From Pseudodonghicola xiamenensis DSM 18339 (GTDB lineage: Bacteria; Pseudomonadota; Alphaproteobacteria; Rhodobacterales; Rhodobacteraceae), in contig NZ_AUBS01000031.1 in NCBI RefSeq assembly GCF_000429365.1, positions 1-49,085 on the forward strand: a stretch of DNA of 49,085 nucleotides, read 5' to 3'. Made by a program: the position numbers and the translations under genes. The notes under the pieces were generated by a model. The model searched no databases. It was given only the letters and a program-made list of their open reading frames with translations, and was not told the DNA's origin. Below are positions 8,009 through 16,686 of the stretch, one piece after another; within the stretch, counting starts at the first letter, position 1, and every line of letters starts with the position of its first letter.

Positions 8009-10297
8009 ATGGCGCTGACTTTGACGGGACGGATCATGTCGCGCGACGCGCTGCTCGACACCGATCTGCGCGAGATCGCCATTCATCGGAGCGGGGCCGG
8101 CAATTTCCTCTATGCCGCGACCGGGCGCAATGGCGGCCTGAGTGTCTATCGGATCGACGAGGGCGGCGGGCTCGCCCGGCTGGCCGACAGCAGTTATTTC
8201 ACCACCGGGGACGTCGGACTGGGCGGTTTCGATATCGTCGAGGCCGGCGGCAGCGCCCGACTGGTGCTGCATCAGGTCGGGGCCGGCAGCCTGATCGGCT
8301 ATGCCATCGAGGACGACGGCAGCCTGAGCGGGGCAATGACGATGCCGTTGCCCGGCCCTGGCGGGCAGCGGCCGTCGGCAGTGGCCTCCTTCGGGCTCGG
8401 CGGTGGCCGGGCGGCGCTTTACATGGTCGATGCGGAAACCGGTGGCATCGACGGCTGGATCGCCGATCATTCCGGTGCGATCACCGCCGCGGCGAAGCTG
8501 TCGGGTAAGGCGGCGCATTATGTGCTCGACACCCAGGCGGTGCTGACGGTGGCCGAAACCGCCGGCGGCAGCGCCTTTCTGCTGGCTGCCGACAGCGGCA
8601 GCCAGGGGCTGAGCTGTTATGGGATCGACGCGAAAACCGGGGCGTTGACGCGAACCGCCACGTTGGGGGCCGCCGACGGGCTGGGCGTGGCGGCGCCCTC
8701 GGCGATCGCGGCGGTCACCCATGGCGGTGTCACCCGGGTGCTGCTGGCGGCCTCGGGCTCCAGTTCGATCAGCGTGATGGAGCTGGGCGAAGACGGCAGC
8801 CTGAGCGTCTCCGATCATATCCTGGATACCCGCGCCACCCGCTTCGCCGGGATCACCGCGCTCGAAGTGGTCGAGACCGGCGATCATGTGCTGGTGCTGG
8901 CCGGCGGTGCCGATGACGGGATCAGCCTGTTCTCGCTGCTCGACGATGGCCGGCTGGTGCATCTGCAGAGCCTGGCGCATGAGGAGGGGCTGGGGCTGGA
9001 GAATATCACCGCGATCGAGGCGATCCGGATCGGCGATCAGATTCAGGTCTTTGTCACCTCGGGCGGCGCGGCTGGGCTGTCGCAATTCTCGCTCGATCTG
9101 GGGGTTCTGGGGCAGGTGCTGGACAGTGCCGATCCGGCCCCGGGGGCAGCCGCCGGGGCCGGAGTCCCTCCGGCGATCCATGGCGGGGTCGAAGACGATA
9201 TTCTGGTCACCGGAGCCGCCGGGGGGGAGCTGAGCGGTGGCGGCGGGGCCGATACCTTCGTGCTCTCCCCCACCGACGACATCCTGCGCATTCTCGATTT
9301 CGAGCGCGGCAGCGACCGGCTGGATCTGAGCGCCTTTCCGATGTTGCGCAGTCTCGACCAGCTCAGGTTCGAGGCCATCCCGACCGGCACCTGGGTGCGG
9401 TTCGGCGGGACCGAGATCAAGGTGATCAGCGCCGATGGCAAGCCGCTGGGGCCGGCCGATCTCTGGCCCGGCGGGTTCGATACGCCGGACCGGGTCATCC
9501 TGCCGTCGGATGGGAGCGGAGATGGACCCGACGGCGGCGGCGATGACGGGGGAAGCAGCGATGGAGGCGGTGATGGGGATGGAGGAGGTGAAACGGAAAC
9601 CGGCCCGGGGGCGGGGGACGATACCCTCACCGGCGGCGCTGGCGACGATCATCTCTCGGGCGGTGGCGGTGAGGATACGCTTTATGGCGGCGATGGGGAC
9701 GACCGGCTGGAAGGGGGCGATGGCGCCGATCTGCTGGAAGGCGGCGGCGGGGCCGATACGCTCGACGGCGGAGCCGGTGACGATGAGCTGATGGGCCGGG
9801 ATGGCAACGATCTGCTGGAGGGCGGCGCGGGCGACGATATCCTTGGCGGCGGTGGCGGCAACGACCACCTGCGCGGGGGGCCGGGTGACGACCAGATCGC
9901 GGGCAATGACGGCGATGACCGCCTGTGGGGCGAGGCGGGCGACGATACCCTGCAGGGAGGCGCGGGCCGCGACCGGCTGATCGGCGGGGCCGGGGATGAC
10001 CAGCTCCTGGGTCGCGCCGGGCGCGACTGGCTGCAGGGGGGTGGCGGTGACGACAGGCTGAGCGGCGGCGGCGGCCGCGACCGCTATGTCTTCGCCGAGG
10101 ATCACGGCGATGACACCATCACCGATTTCGACCCGGGACAGGATCGGATCCAGCTGGATATCTCCGGCCTCAGCTTCGAGGATCTGAAGATCGAGGCCAT
10201 GGCCGAAGGCGCGCTGATCGATACCGGCGAGGGCACCATCCTGCTGGAGGGGGTCGATGCCGAGGAACTCGACCCGGAGCATTTCCTGTTCACCTGA
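8009..10297 (+). CDS. RTX (hemolysin-type calcium-binding) secreted protein
   Basis: 762-residue acidic protein. Residues 1 to about 370 form repeated beta-blade-like units (LLASGSSSISVMELGEDGSL and relatives), suggesting a lactonase-type propeller. A first calcium-binding module (DDILVTG, GGADTFVLS, DFERGSDRLDLSAF) is followed by a Gly/Asp linker (about 9505-9605). Then come 18 tandem nonapeptides GGxGxDxLx (9608-10093) and a C-terminal RTX end module (GRDRYVF, DFDPGQDRIQLD, HFLFT). Such proteins leave by type I secretion through an uncleaved C-terminal signal and fold on binding Ca2+. I prefer the ATG at 8009, which has GGGGGA eight bases upstream; 7985 is an alternative. No ABC transporter or HlyD partner is in the window. 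The function of the propeller is unknown. Confidence 0.85.
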   Translation: MALTLTGRIMSRDALLDTDLREIAIHRSGAGNFLYAATGRNGGLSVYRIDEGGGLARLADSSYFTTGDVGLGGFDIVEAGGSARLVLHQVGAGSLIGYAIEDDGSLSGAMTMPLPGPGGQRPSAVASFGLGGGRAALYMVDAETGGIDGWIADHSGAITAAAKLSGKAAHYVLDTQAVLTVAETAGGSAFLLAADSGSQGLSCYGIDAKTGALTRTATLGAADGLGVAAPSAIAAVTHGGVTRVLLAASGSSSISVMELGEDGSLSVSDHILDTRATRFAGITALEVVETGDHVLVLAGGADDGISLFSLLDDGRLVHLQSLAHEEGLGLENITAIEAIRIGDQIQVFVTSGGAAGLSQFSLDLGVLGQVLDSADPAPGAAAGAGVPPAIHGGVEDDILVTGAAGGELSGGGGADTFVLSPTDDILRILDFERGSDRLDLSAFPMLRSLDQLRFEAIPTGTWVRFGGTEIKVISADGKPLGPADLWPGGFDTPDRVILPSDGSGDGPDGGGDDGGSSDGGGDGDGGGETETGPGAGDDTLTGGAGDDHLSGGGGEDTLYGGDGDDRLEGGDGADLLEGGGGADTLDGGAGDDELMGRDGNDLLEGGAGDDILGGGGGNDHLRGGPGDDQIAGNDGDDRLWGEAGDDTLQGGAGRDRLIGGAGDDQLLGRAGRDWLQGGGGDDRLSGGGGRDRYVFAEDHGDDTITDFDPGQDRIQLDISGLSFEDLKIEAMAEGALIDTGEGTILLEGVDAEELDPEHFLFT

Positions 10298-10306
10298 ACG
10301 GCGGGG

Positions 10307-11233
10307 TCAACCGGCCCCCTGCGCCGGTGCCAGATTGCGGTATCCCAGCGCCACATGCGCCTTCAGCTCGGTGATGAATTCGACCAGATTGGGCGGCTTC
10401 TGATCGCCGTAATGATCGGCGGTGACAATATTCGGGGCCGGCAGATCGTCGGTCAGCCGCAGCCGCCTGGTATTGGCCTCGGTCGGCAGCGGATTGGCTG
10501 GCCAGACATTCAGCACGGTGCCGCCGAAGCCCGAGGAGACAGCGCGGATCACTGTCTCGTAATGGCTGCTGCGAAAGCCGATAAGGGGTTTTTGCGCCAC
10601 ATAATCGAACAACGTCATCAGATAGGTGGTGGTCAGCGGCAGGCTGAGGAGCGCGATTGGCTCGCTGCAAAGCTGGGCGAGAGAGATCGCCTCGAGCCGC
10701 GCCAGCGGGCTGCCGACATGGACCATCGCATGCGGCGGGGCGCGGCCGATATATTCGATGGTGCAATCGAAATCGGGGCCGAGATCATAGATCACCGCCA
10801 CGTCGATCTCGCCACGATCGAGTGCCCGCTTGAGCGAAACCTGATCGGTCTCAAGCAGGGTGATCTCGAAAAAACCGATCCGTTCGCGCAGCCTGCTCAG
10901 CACGTCGATCATCATGATCGGACCGAAGGGTTCGAAACAGCCGATCCTGAGCGGCCCATGCGCAGTGCCCGACAGCAGCAGGCTGTCACGGAATTCGCGT
11001 TCTGCCGACAGCAGCCGGCGCGCCGCGGCCAGGTATCGTTCCCCCATCGCGGTCAGAACAACCCCCCGTCCCTTTCGCCGGTCGAAGATGCGGGCGCCTA
11101 AATCTTGTTCAGCCAGGGCGATGGCGGCAAGAATGGAGGATTGGGAAATATGCCTCTCGCGCGAGGCTTTGGCGATGCTGCCGGCCTCGTAAACCGCCAG
11201 AACATATTGGATTTGTCGTAGGGAGGCGCGCAT
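10307..11233 (-). CDS. LysR-family transcriptional regulator
   Basis: 308-residue LysR-type regulator. The N-terminal winged helix-turn-helix is plain (LRQIQYVLAVYEAGSIAKASRERHIS and the following helix with LEQ-type AEQDLGARIFDR). A periplasmic-binding-like effector domain follows, with LRIGCFEPFGP at its beginning and the FEITLLETD strand. The frame is open much further upstream, but the true start is the ATG at 11233, which has GGAGAAGG just upstream; the ATG at 11245 has none. It is divergent from the amidase gene across about 100 A/T-rich bases, the standard layout for a LysR regulator controlling its neighbour. The effector is unknown. Confidence 0.88.
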   Translation of the reverse strand: MRASLRQIQYVLAVYEAGSIAKASRERHISQSSILAAIALAEQDLGARIFDRRKGRGVVLTAMGERYLAAARRLLSAEREFRDSLLLSGTAHGPLRIGCFEPFGPIMMIDVLSRLRERIGFFEITLLETDQVSLKRALDRGEIDVAVIYDLGPDFDCTIEYIGRAPPHAMVHVGSPLARLEAISLAQLCSEPIALLSLPLTTTYLMTLFDYVAQKPLIGFRSSHYETVIRAVSSGFGGTVLNVWPANPLPTEANTRRLRLTDDLPAPNIVTADHYGDQKPPNLVEFITELKAHVALGYRNLAPAQGAG

Positions 11234-11245
11234 CGCCTTCTCCAT

Positions 11246-11335
11246 TTTATATTTATATTTCTTGTATATTTTGCATTTTACAAAGTTTCGGACGCAGCGC
11301 AGCCTTTTAAAGGACAACAAGATTGGAAAACTGCT
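11246..11335. promoter_or_regulatory. A/T-rich divergent promoter region of the lysR/amidase pair
   Basis: The interval between the two divergent starts contains an A/T-rich run (11246-11284, e.g. TATATTTATATTTC and TTGTATATTTTGC) that contrasts sharply with the surrounding GC-rich DNA. It is the likely site of both promoters and of LysR binding, but I could not fix a T-N11-A box with confidence. Confidence 0.5.
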
Positions 11336-12754
11336 GTGCTGGATGCGAAGAAAACCCCGGTTTCGGGAGCGGATGATCGTTGCCTGCTGACAAGCGCCGA
11401 GCTGACCGCGGCCTATGCCGCCGGCAGCCTGTCGCCGGTTGAGGTGACCGAAAAGGCGCTGGAGCGGGCCGAGGCAGCGCAGGAGAGCTGCAATGCCTTC
11501 ACCCTGATCGACCATGACGGGGCGCTGGAAATGGCCCGCGCCGCCGAAGCGCGCTGGCAGGCGGGCGCCCCGCTGTCGCCGGTCGACGGGGTGCCGTCGA
11601 CGATCAAGGACATCGTCTCGATCAAGGGCTGGTCGGTGCGCTATGGCTCGACGCTGACCGATGCGACACCCTGCGCGGTGGATGCCCCCAGCGTGGCACG
11701 GATGCGTGCTGCGGGGCTGGTGTTCCTGGGCATGACGACGACGCCGGAATTCGGCTGGAAGGCGATCACCGACTGTCTCTATTCCGGCATCACCCGCAAC
11801 CCCTGGAACACCGATGTCACCCCGGGCGGCTCTTCCGGCGGCGCCGCGGTGGCCGCGGCCATGGGCGCCGGCGTCTTCCATCTGGGCTCGGACGGAGGTG
11901 GTTCGATCCGGATCCCCTCGGCCTTCACCGGCATTTCCGGCATCAAGCCGACGTTCGGCCGGGTGCCCGCCTACCCCGCCAGCCCCTTCGGCACGGTGGC
12001 CCATATCGGCCCGATGTGCCGCCGCCCCGAGGACGCCGAGGCGATGCTGGCGGTGATGTCGGGGCGCGATCTGTCGGATTGGTTCCAGGGTGCGGCGGAA
12101 TTCCCGGCGCTTTCCCCGAAAGACGTCACCCCCAAGGGCAAGAAGATCGGTGTCTGGCGCAGCCCTCCCTCGGGCTATGTCGAGGCGGAGGTCGCGGCGC
12201 AATTCGAGAAATCGCTCGCCGATCTGGCCGAGGCCGGCGCCGAGCTGATCGAATTCGAGCTGCCGATGCGCGATCAGCTGCTCGATATCTTCAACTGGCA
12301 CTGGATTTCCGGCGCCCGCCGCCGGCTCGACATGCTGGGCGATTTCGATGCCGGACAGATCGACCAGGGGCTTTATCAGATGGCCGAACAGGCGCGCGAC
12401 TGGCGGGTGTCGGATTACATCGCCAATGTGAACCTGCGCGCCGCCTATGGATCGGAAATGGACCGGCTGCTGGCCGAGGAGCTGGATTATCTGGTCGCCC
12501 CCGGCGCTGCCATCCAGCCCTTCACCGCCGGTGAGGAACTGCCCGAGAACAGCGGCCTTTCCCGCTGGATCGAATGGGCCGGCTTCTCCTATCCGATCAA
12601 CCTCAGCCAGCAGCCGGCGATGTCGGTGCCGGCCGGGCTCAGCACCGGGGGCCTGCCGCATTCGCTGCAGATCATCGCCGGGCGCGGCGCGGATTCGCGG
12701 GTGCTGGCCCTGGCCAAATGGTGGCAGGCACGCCATCCGGAGTATTTCCTCTGA
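11336..12754 (+). CDS. Amidase (amidase signature family)
   Basis: 472-residue amidase signature enzyme that hydrolyses an amide bond. The Ser-cisSer-Lys triad is complete: Lys91 in the PSTIKD block, Ser166/Ser167 in PGGSSGGAA, and the nucleophile Ser190 in GSDGGGSIRIP. Length is normal for the family. The start is a GTG at 11336 with GGAAAA upstream; there is no better in-frame ATG. The gene is divergent from the LysR regulator, which suggests inducible use of an amide as carbon or nitrogen source. GatA is unlikely, because no gatB/gatC neighbours are present and the C-terminus lacks GatA features. The substrate cannot be read from sequence. Confidence 0.9.
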   Translation: MLDAKKTPVSGADDRCLLTSAELTAAYAAGSLSPVEVTEKALERAEAAQESCNAFTLIDHDGALEMARAAEARWQAGAPLSPVDGVPSTIKDIVSIKGWSVRYGSTLTDATPCAVDAPSVARMRAAGLVFLGMTTTPEFGWKAITDCLYSGITRNPWNTDVTPGGSSGGAAVAAAMGAGVFHLGSDGGGSIRIPSAFTGISGIKPTFGRVPAYPASPFGTVAHIGPMCRRPEDAEAMLAVMSGRDLSDWFQGAAEFPALSPKDVTPKGKKIGVWRSPPSGYVEAEVAAQFEKSLADLAEAGAELIEFELPMRDQLLDIFNWHWISGARRRLDMLGDFDAGQIDQGLYQMAEQARDWRVSDYIANVNLRAAYGSEMDRLLAEELDYLVAPGAAIQPFTAGEELPENSGLSRWIEWAGFSYPINLSQQPAMSVPAGLSTGGLPHSLQIIAGRGADSRVLALAKWWQARHPEYFL

Positions 12755-12762
12755 TCCGGCCC

Positions 12763-12843
12763 GACCGCCGGCGATGTCCGGCGGTCTCCTCCAGAGGGAA
12801 AACGCGGCAACAGATCGGAAAAAGACCCTGAACAGGGGTTTTT
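12763..12843 (+). terminator. Tandem terminator hairpins after the amidase
   Basis: A perfect 9-base-pair stem GACCGCCGG/CCGGCGGTC (12763-12771 with 12778-12786, loop CGATGT) is followed by a second hairpin, CCCT-GAAC-AGGG (12826-12837), flanked by AAAAA and TTTTT. The second has the classic T-run. Confidence 0.65.
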
Positions 12844-12975
12844 CCGCCTGCCCTGAGGGGCTGCGATGAACCGCCCTCTTGAAAGGTCCCGGCGCTACGG
12901 GGCTTTATGCGGTGGACGTCCTGATCGCGAGAGCAAGCGCACCGGGGGCAGACTACGGGCAGAAAGGCTGTGAAG

Positions 12976-14355
12976 ATGGCGAAAGACTGGCTTGGCAACG
13001 ATCTCTCCACCACCGACAGCACCACGGTGCAGGCGATCAACGATTTCAGCGAAGGGCTCCTGGCCTATGAGACCAAGGCCGGCAATGTGATCGCCGCCGC
13101 CGAGGCCGATCCGGGTTCGGCGATGGCAAATGCCTATGCGGCGCTGGCCTATATGTTCCTCGAAAGCCCCGAGGCGGGGGGCCTGGCGAAATCCTATCTG
13201 GAGCGCGCCGAGGCCGCCAAGGGCGCCACCCGGCGCGAGGCGATGAATATCGCCGCGGTGCGGGCCTGGCATGCCGGCGACGTCCCCGGTGCGATCCGCA
13301 TCGGCAATGAGATCGCCGATGAATTCGCCCATGACCTGCCGATGGTGAAGCTGACCCAATATCATGAATTCAACCTCGGCAATGCGCCGGGCATGCTGCG
13401 CGTCGCCGAGAAGGTGGCCGAGGTCAACAGCGATCTGTGCCACATGCACGGGCTCTCCGCCTTCGCCTATGAACAATGTCACCTGCTGGGCGATGCCGAG
13501 ACCTCGGCGCGGCGCGCCATCGAACTCAAGCGCAAGGAACCCTGGGCGCATCACGCGCTGGCCCATGTGCTGATCACCCAGGGCCGCATCGACGAGGGCA
13601 TCGACTTTCTCGAGGACGTGTCCGGGACCTGGAACGATCTCAACAGCTTCATGCTGACCCACAACTGGTGGCATCTGTGCCTGAACTACATCTCCAAGGG
13701 CCGCTATGACGATGTGCTCAGGGCCTACGACACCCATATCTGGGGCGCCGACAAGAGCTATTCCCAGGATCAGATCGGCGCCGTCTCGCTGCTGCTGCGG
13801 CTGGAACTGGTGGGGGTCGATGTCGGCGACCGTTGGCAGGATGTGGCGCAGCACATGAAGGGACGGACCGAGGATTTCGTTCAGCCCTTCCTGACCATGC
13901 AATATGTCTATGGCCTGGCCCGCGCCGGCGCGCCCGAGACCGAGGCGATGATGGAGAACCTGAAGGCCTTCGTCGGCCGGGCGCCGGCCCATGTGCAGGA
14001 TGCCTGGATCAATGTCGCCGAGCCCGCCTGCGAGGCGCTGGTGGCCCATGCCCGCGGCGATCACGAGACGGTGGTGAGGAAGATGGGATCGGCGATCTCG
14101 CGCATCGTCGAGATCGGCGGCAGCCATGCGCAACGCGATCTGTTCGAACAGGTGCTGCTCGACAGCGTGATCCGCACCGGGCGCTATTCCACCGCCCAGC
14201 AGATGCTGGAGATGCGCCGCGGCTATGAACCCTGCTCGGTGCCGAACAACGACAAGCTGGCGGAGGTCTATCAAAGCCTCGGCCTGCCGCGCGAGGCGGC
14301 CCGGGCCCAGGCCCGCGTCACCCGGGTGCTGAACGAGGCGCATCAAGGCCGATAA
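12976..14355 (+). CDS. Tetratricopeptide-repeat protein (TTC38-like)
   Basis: 459-residue soluble, helical protein. Alternating Ala/Leu/Tyr helices form several TPR-like units: ANAYAALAYMFLESPEAGG, AHHALAHVLITQGRIDEGI, and the conserved THNWWHLCLNYISKGRYDDVLRAYD region characteristic of the TTC38 family. No signal peptide or membrane segment. I chose the ATG at 12976, with AAAGG eight bases upstream, over the GTG at 12970, which lies too close to it. The gene stands alone behind the amidase terminators and ahead of ugd. TTC38-like proteins have no established biochemical activity. It may act as a protein-interaction scaffold, but nothing here shows with what. Confidence 0.8.
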   Translation: MAKDWLGNDLSTTDSTTVQAINDFSEGLLAYETKAGNVIAAAEADPGSAMANAYAALAYMFLESPEAGGLAKSYLERAEAAKGATRREAMNIAAVRAWHAGDVPGAIRIGNEIADEFAHDLPMVKLTQYHEFNLGNAPGMLRVAEKVAEVNSDLCHMHGLSAFAYEQCHLLGDAETSARRAIELKRKEPWAHHALAHVLITQGRIDEGIDFLEDVSGTWNDLNSFMLTHNWWHLCLNYISKGRYDDVLRAYDTHIWGADKSYSQDQIGAVSLLLRLELVGVDVGDRWQDVAQHMKGRTEDFVQPFLTMQYVYGLARAGAPETEAMMENLKAFVGRAPAHVQDAWINVAEPACEALVAHARGDHETVVRKMGSAISRIVEIGGSHAQRDLFEQVLLDSVIRTGRYSTAQQMLEMRRGYEPCSVPNNDKLAEVYQSLGLPREAARAQARVTRVLNEAHQGR

Positions 14356-14480
14356 CAGCCGCAACCGCCGGTGGTTCCGGGCCCTGTGGCCCCGCGCGCG
14401 TTTTCGTCTTTCCGGCTTCGGTTGACAGTCCCCGGACGATCCCCCATGCCTTTGGCAAAAGCGGACGCGAGGGCGGGCAG

Positions 14481-15806
14481 ATGAAGATTGCGATGATCGG
14501 GACGGGCTATGTCGGGCTGGTCTCGGGGGTGTGTTTCTCGGACTTCGGTCACGAGGTCATCTGCGTCGACAAGACCCCCGAGAAGATCGAGATGCTGAAG
14601 GCAGGCCAGGTGCCGATCTTCGAACCCGGGCTCGATGCGCTGATCGAAAAGAACGTGGCCGCCGGTCGGCTGTCGTTCTCGACCGATCTGGCCGCGGCGG
14701 TCGATGGTGCCGAGGCGGTGTTCATCGCGGTGGGCACCCCCACCCGGCGCGGCGATGGCCATGCCGATCTGAGCTATGTGATGGCCGCCGCCGAGGAAAT
14801 CGCCCAGGCGATCACCGGCTATACCGTGGTGGTGACCAAATCCACCGTGCCGGTGGGTACCAACCGGCAGGTGAAACAGGTGATCGCCAGGGCCAACCCG
14901 AAGGCGGAATTCGATGTGGCCTCGAACCCCGAATTCCTGCGCGAAGGCGCCGCGATCGACGATTTCATGCGCCCCGACCGGGTGGTCGTCGGCGTCCAGA
15001 ACGCGCGCGCCGGCGAGGTCATGGCCGAGATCTACCGGCCGCTGTTCCTGCGCGATTTCCCGATCGTCACCACCGATCTGGAATCGGCCGAGATGATCAA
15101 ATACGCCGCCAATGCCTTTCTCGCGACCAAGATCACTTTCATCAACGAGATCGCCGCGCTTTGCGAACGTGTCGGCGCCGATATCAAGCAGGTGTCGAAG
15201 GGCATGGGGCTGGATGGCCGCATCGGCAACAAGTTCCTGCATGCGGGCCCCGGCTATGGTGGGTCGTGCTTTCCCAAGGATACCAAGGCCCTGGCGCGGA
15301 TCGGCCAGGATCACAGCGTACCGATGCAGATCACCGAGACGGTGATCAAGGTCAATGACGAGACCCGCCGCCGCATGGTCGAGAAGATCACCGACATGAT
15401 GGAGGGCCAGCTTGCCGGCAAGACCGTCGCGGTGCTTGGCGTCACCTTCAAGCCCAATACCGACGACATGCGCGAGGCGCCGAGCCTGACCATCGTACCG
15501 GCCCTGATCGGCGCCGGCGCCAAGGTGCGGGTGGTCGATCCGCAGGGCCGCCGCGAGGGCGAGGCGCTGCTGCCCGGGGTGCAATGGATGGAGGATGCCT
15601 ATAAGGCGGCGCAGAAGGCCGACGCGGTGGTGATCCTCACCGAATGGAACGAATTCCGCGCCCTCGATCTCAAGCGGCTGGCCAGGAAGATGGCCACGCC
15701 TGCCCTGGCCGATCTGCGCAACATCTATTCCGCCCGCGACGCCAAGCGGGCGGGTTTTCAGCGCTATATTTCGATCGGACGCAGCGATTACATCGCCGAG
15801 GACTGA
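14481..15806 (+). CDS. ugd: UDP-glucose 6-dehydrogenase
   Basis: 441-residue enzyme that oxidises UDP-glucose to UDP-glucuronate with two NAD+. The Rossmann motif MKIAMIGTGYVGLVSG opens the protein. The central helix keeps the EFLREGAAIDDF block, and the catalytic cysteine is Cys263 in the GGSCFPKD motif. The C-terminal UDP-binding domain has TFKPNTDDMREAPS and ILTEWNEF. ATG at 14481 is the only sensible start. UDP-glucuronate is a common building block of acidic exopolysaccharide, so this fits the sugar-nucleotide genes on both sides (galU and the GDP-fucose set). Confidence 0.97.
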   Translation: MKIAMIGTGYVGLVSGVCFSDFGHEVICVDKTPEKIEMLKAGQVPIFEPGLDALIEKNVAAGRLSFSTDLAAAVDGAEAVFIAVGTPTRRGDGHADLSYVMAAAEEIAQAITGYTVVVTKSTVPVGTNRQVKQVIARANPKAEFDVASNPEFLREGAAIDDFMRPDRVVVGVQNARAGEVMAEIYRPLFLRDFPIVTTDLESAEMIKYAANAFLATKITFINEIAALCERVGADIKQVSKGMGLDGRIGNKFLHAGPGYGGSCFPKDTKALARIGQDHSVPMQITETVIKVNDETRRRMVEKITDMMEGQLAGKTVAVLGVTFKPNTDDMREAPSLTIVPALIGAGAKVRVVDPQGRREGEALLPGVQWMEDAYKAAQKADAVVILTEWNEFRALDLKRLARKMATPALADLRNIYSARDAKRAGFQRYISIGRSDYIAED

Positions 15807-15828
15807 TCCCGGCAAGCGGCCCGAATAT

Positions 15829-15857
15829 CCTGAACATATCCTGATACCCTGAACATA
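15829..15857 (+). repeat. Short direct repeat CCTGAACATA, two copies
   Basis: CCTGAACATA occurs at 15829-15838 and 15848-15857, 19 bases start to start. It lies between ugd and its candidate terminator. It may be a binding site or a chance duplication. Confidence 0.4.
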
Positions 15858-15868
15858 GTGTCTGTATC

Positions 15869-15889
15869 CCGGGGCAATCGCCCGGTTTT
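15869..15889 (+). terminator. Candidate terminator after ugd
   Basis: CCGGG (15869-15873) pairs with CCCGG (15881-15885) and is followed by TTTT (15886-15889). The stem is short, so this is moderate evidence. Confidence 0.5.
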
Positions 15890-15964
15890 CCGGCGCGGGT
15901 GCCGCCGGGATCGACAAAATGTCCATTTGTGCAACCGGACACAGGAGCCTGTGCATCGGGCAGG

Positions 15965-16007
15965 TTGACAGATCTGCGGCCCCGAGGATAACCAACCATT
16001 TGGTTAT
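15965..16007 (+). promoter_or_regulatory. Promoter with overlapping palindromic operator of the tetR-RND operon
   Basis: TTGACA (15965-15970) is followed after 16 bases by GATAAC (15987-15992). The perfect inverted repeat ATAACCAA-CCAT-TTGGTTAT (15988-16007) covers the -10 and the likely start point. The arm length and position are those of a TetR-family autoregulatory site, and the TetR gene starts 28 bases downstream. Confidence 0.75.
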
Positions 16008-16034
16008 TAATTTTCGACGGGACCCTCCAGGCCG

Positions 16035-16625
16035 ATGGGACGACGCAAGCGCATAGATCGGGATGGCATCCTGACAGCGGTGGAAGCGGTGATCCGCGAC
16101 CTCGGCCCCAGCCGGCTGACCATCGAGGCGGTGGCCGAGAAGGCCGGCATCAGCAAGGCCAGCGTGCTTTATGATTTCAAGACCAAGCGGCAATTGCTGG
16201 CGGCCTATGTCGCCCGTCAGATCGACACCAAGACCGCGTTGCGCGCCGAACAGGTGGCGCAGGCGGTAGGATGCACGCATCCCTGGCTCTCCGCCCTGCT
16301 CGACGAGGCCGAGAAACCGCCCTCGGAAGAAGAGATCTCGGGCGCGGTTCAGCTGACCGCCAGCATGGGCGCCGACGACAGTTGCCGGACGCAGATGAAC
16401 GCCTTTTTCGACGCCGAGATCGCCCGGATCCGCGAAGAGGCCGCCGACCCGCGTTGCGCGATGCTGGCCTGGCTGGCGCTGCATGGGATGATGTCGATGG
16501 AATACATGGGATTTCATCGCTTCGATGCGCCGCTGCGCCACCAGGTCCTTGAAGACATCCGTAACCTGATCGGGCCGGAGACCCCGCCGGCCCCCGCCGA
16601 TACGCCCCCGACACCACAGCCATAA
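16035..16625 (+). CDS. TetR/AcrR-family transcriptional regulator
   Basis: 196-residue TetR-type repressor. The N-terminal helix-turn-helix is SRLTIEAVAEKAGISKASVLYDFKTKRQLLAAYV, with the usual A-GIS-A-LY-HF pattern slightly varied (YDF for YHF). The C-terminal ligand domain is helical and ends in a Pro-rich tail. It is the first gene of an operon with the RND adaptor (61 bases downstream) and pump. A palindrome overlaps its own promoter, so it most likely represses the whole operon until a drug or metabolite binds. The ligand is unknown. Confidence 0.9.
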   Translation: MGRRKRIDRDGILTAVEAVIRDLGPSRLTIEAVAEKAGISKASVLYDFKTKRQLLAAYVARQIDTKTALRAEQVAQAVGCTHPWLSALLDEAEKPPSEEEISGAVQLTASMGADDSCRTQMNAFFDAEIARIREEAADPRCAMLAWLALHGMMSMEYMGFHRFDAPLRHQVLEDIRNLIGPETPPAPADTPPTPQP

Positions 16626-16686
16626 TCCAGAGCCAGGTTCCCCACCTTCCCTCCCTCTCCGACGTTTCTCGAAAGCGAGTTCCCCG

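Noticed and set aside
9608..10093. Regular 27-base repeats considered as CRISPR or minisatellite
   Set aside because: They encode in-frame RTX nonapeptides, vary at the base level and have no spacers.
7832..10282. 816-codon minus-strand frame opposite the RTX gene
   Set aside because: Antisense of repeat-rich GC coding DNA; no start signal and no recognisable domain.
10307..12736. 809-codon frame as a fused long LysR protein
   Set aside because: The region upstream of 11233 is antisense to the amidase; the ribosome binding site and helix-turn-helix mark the true start.
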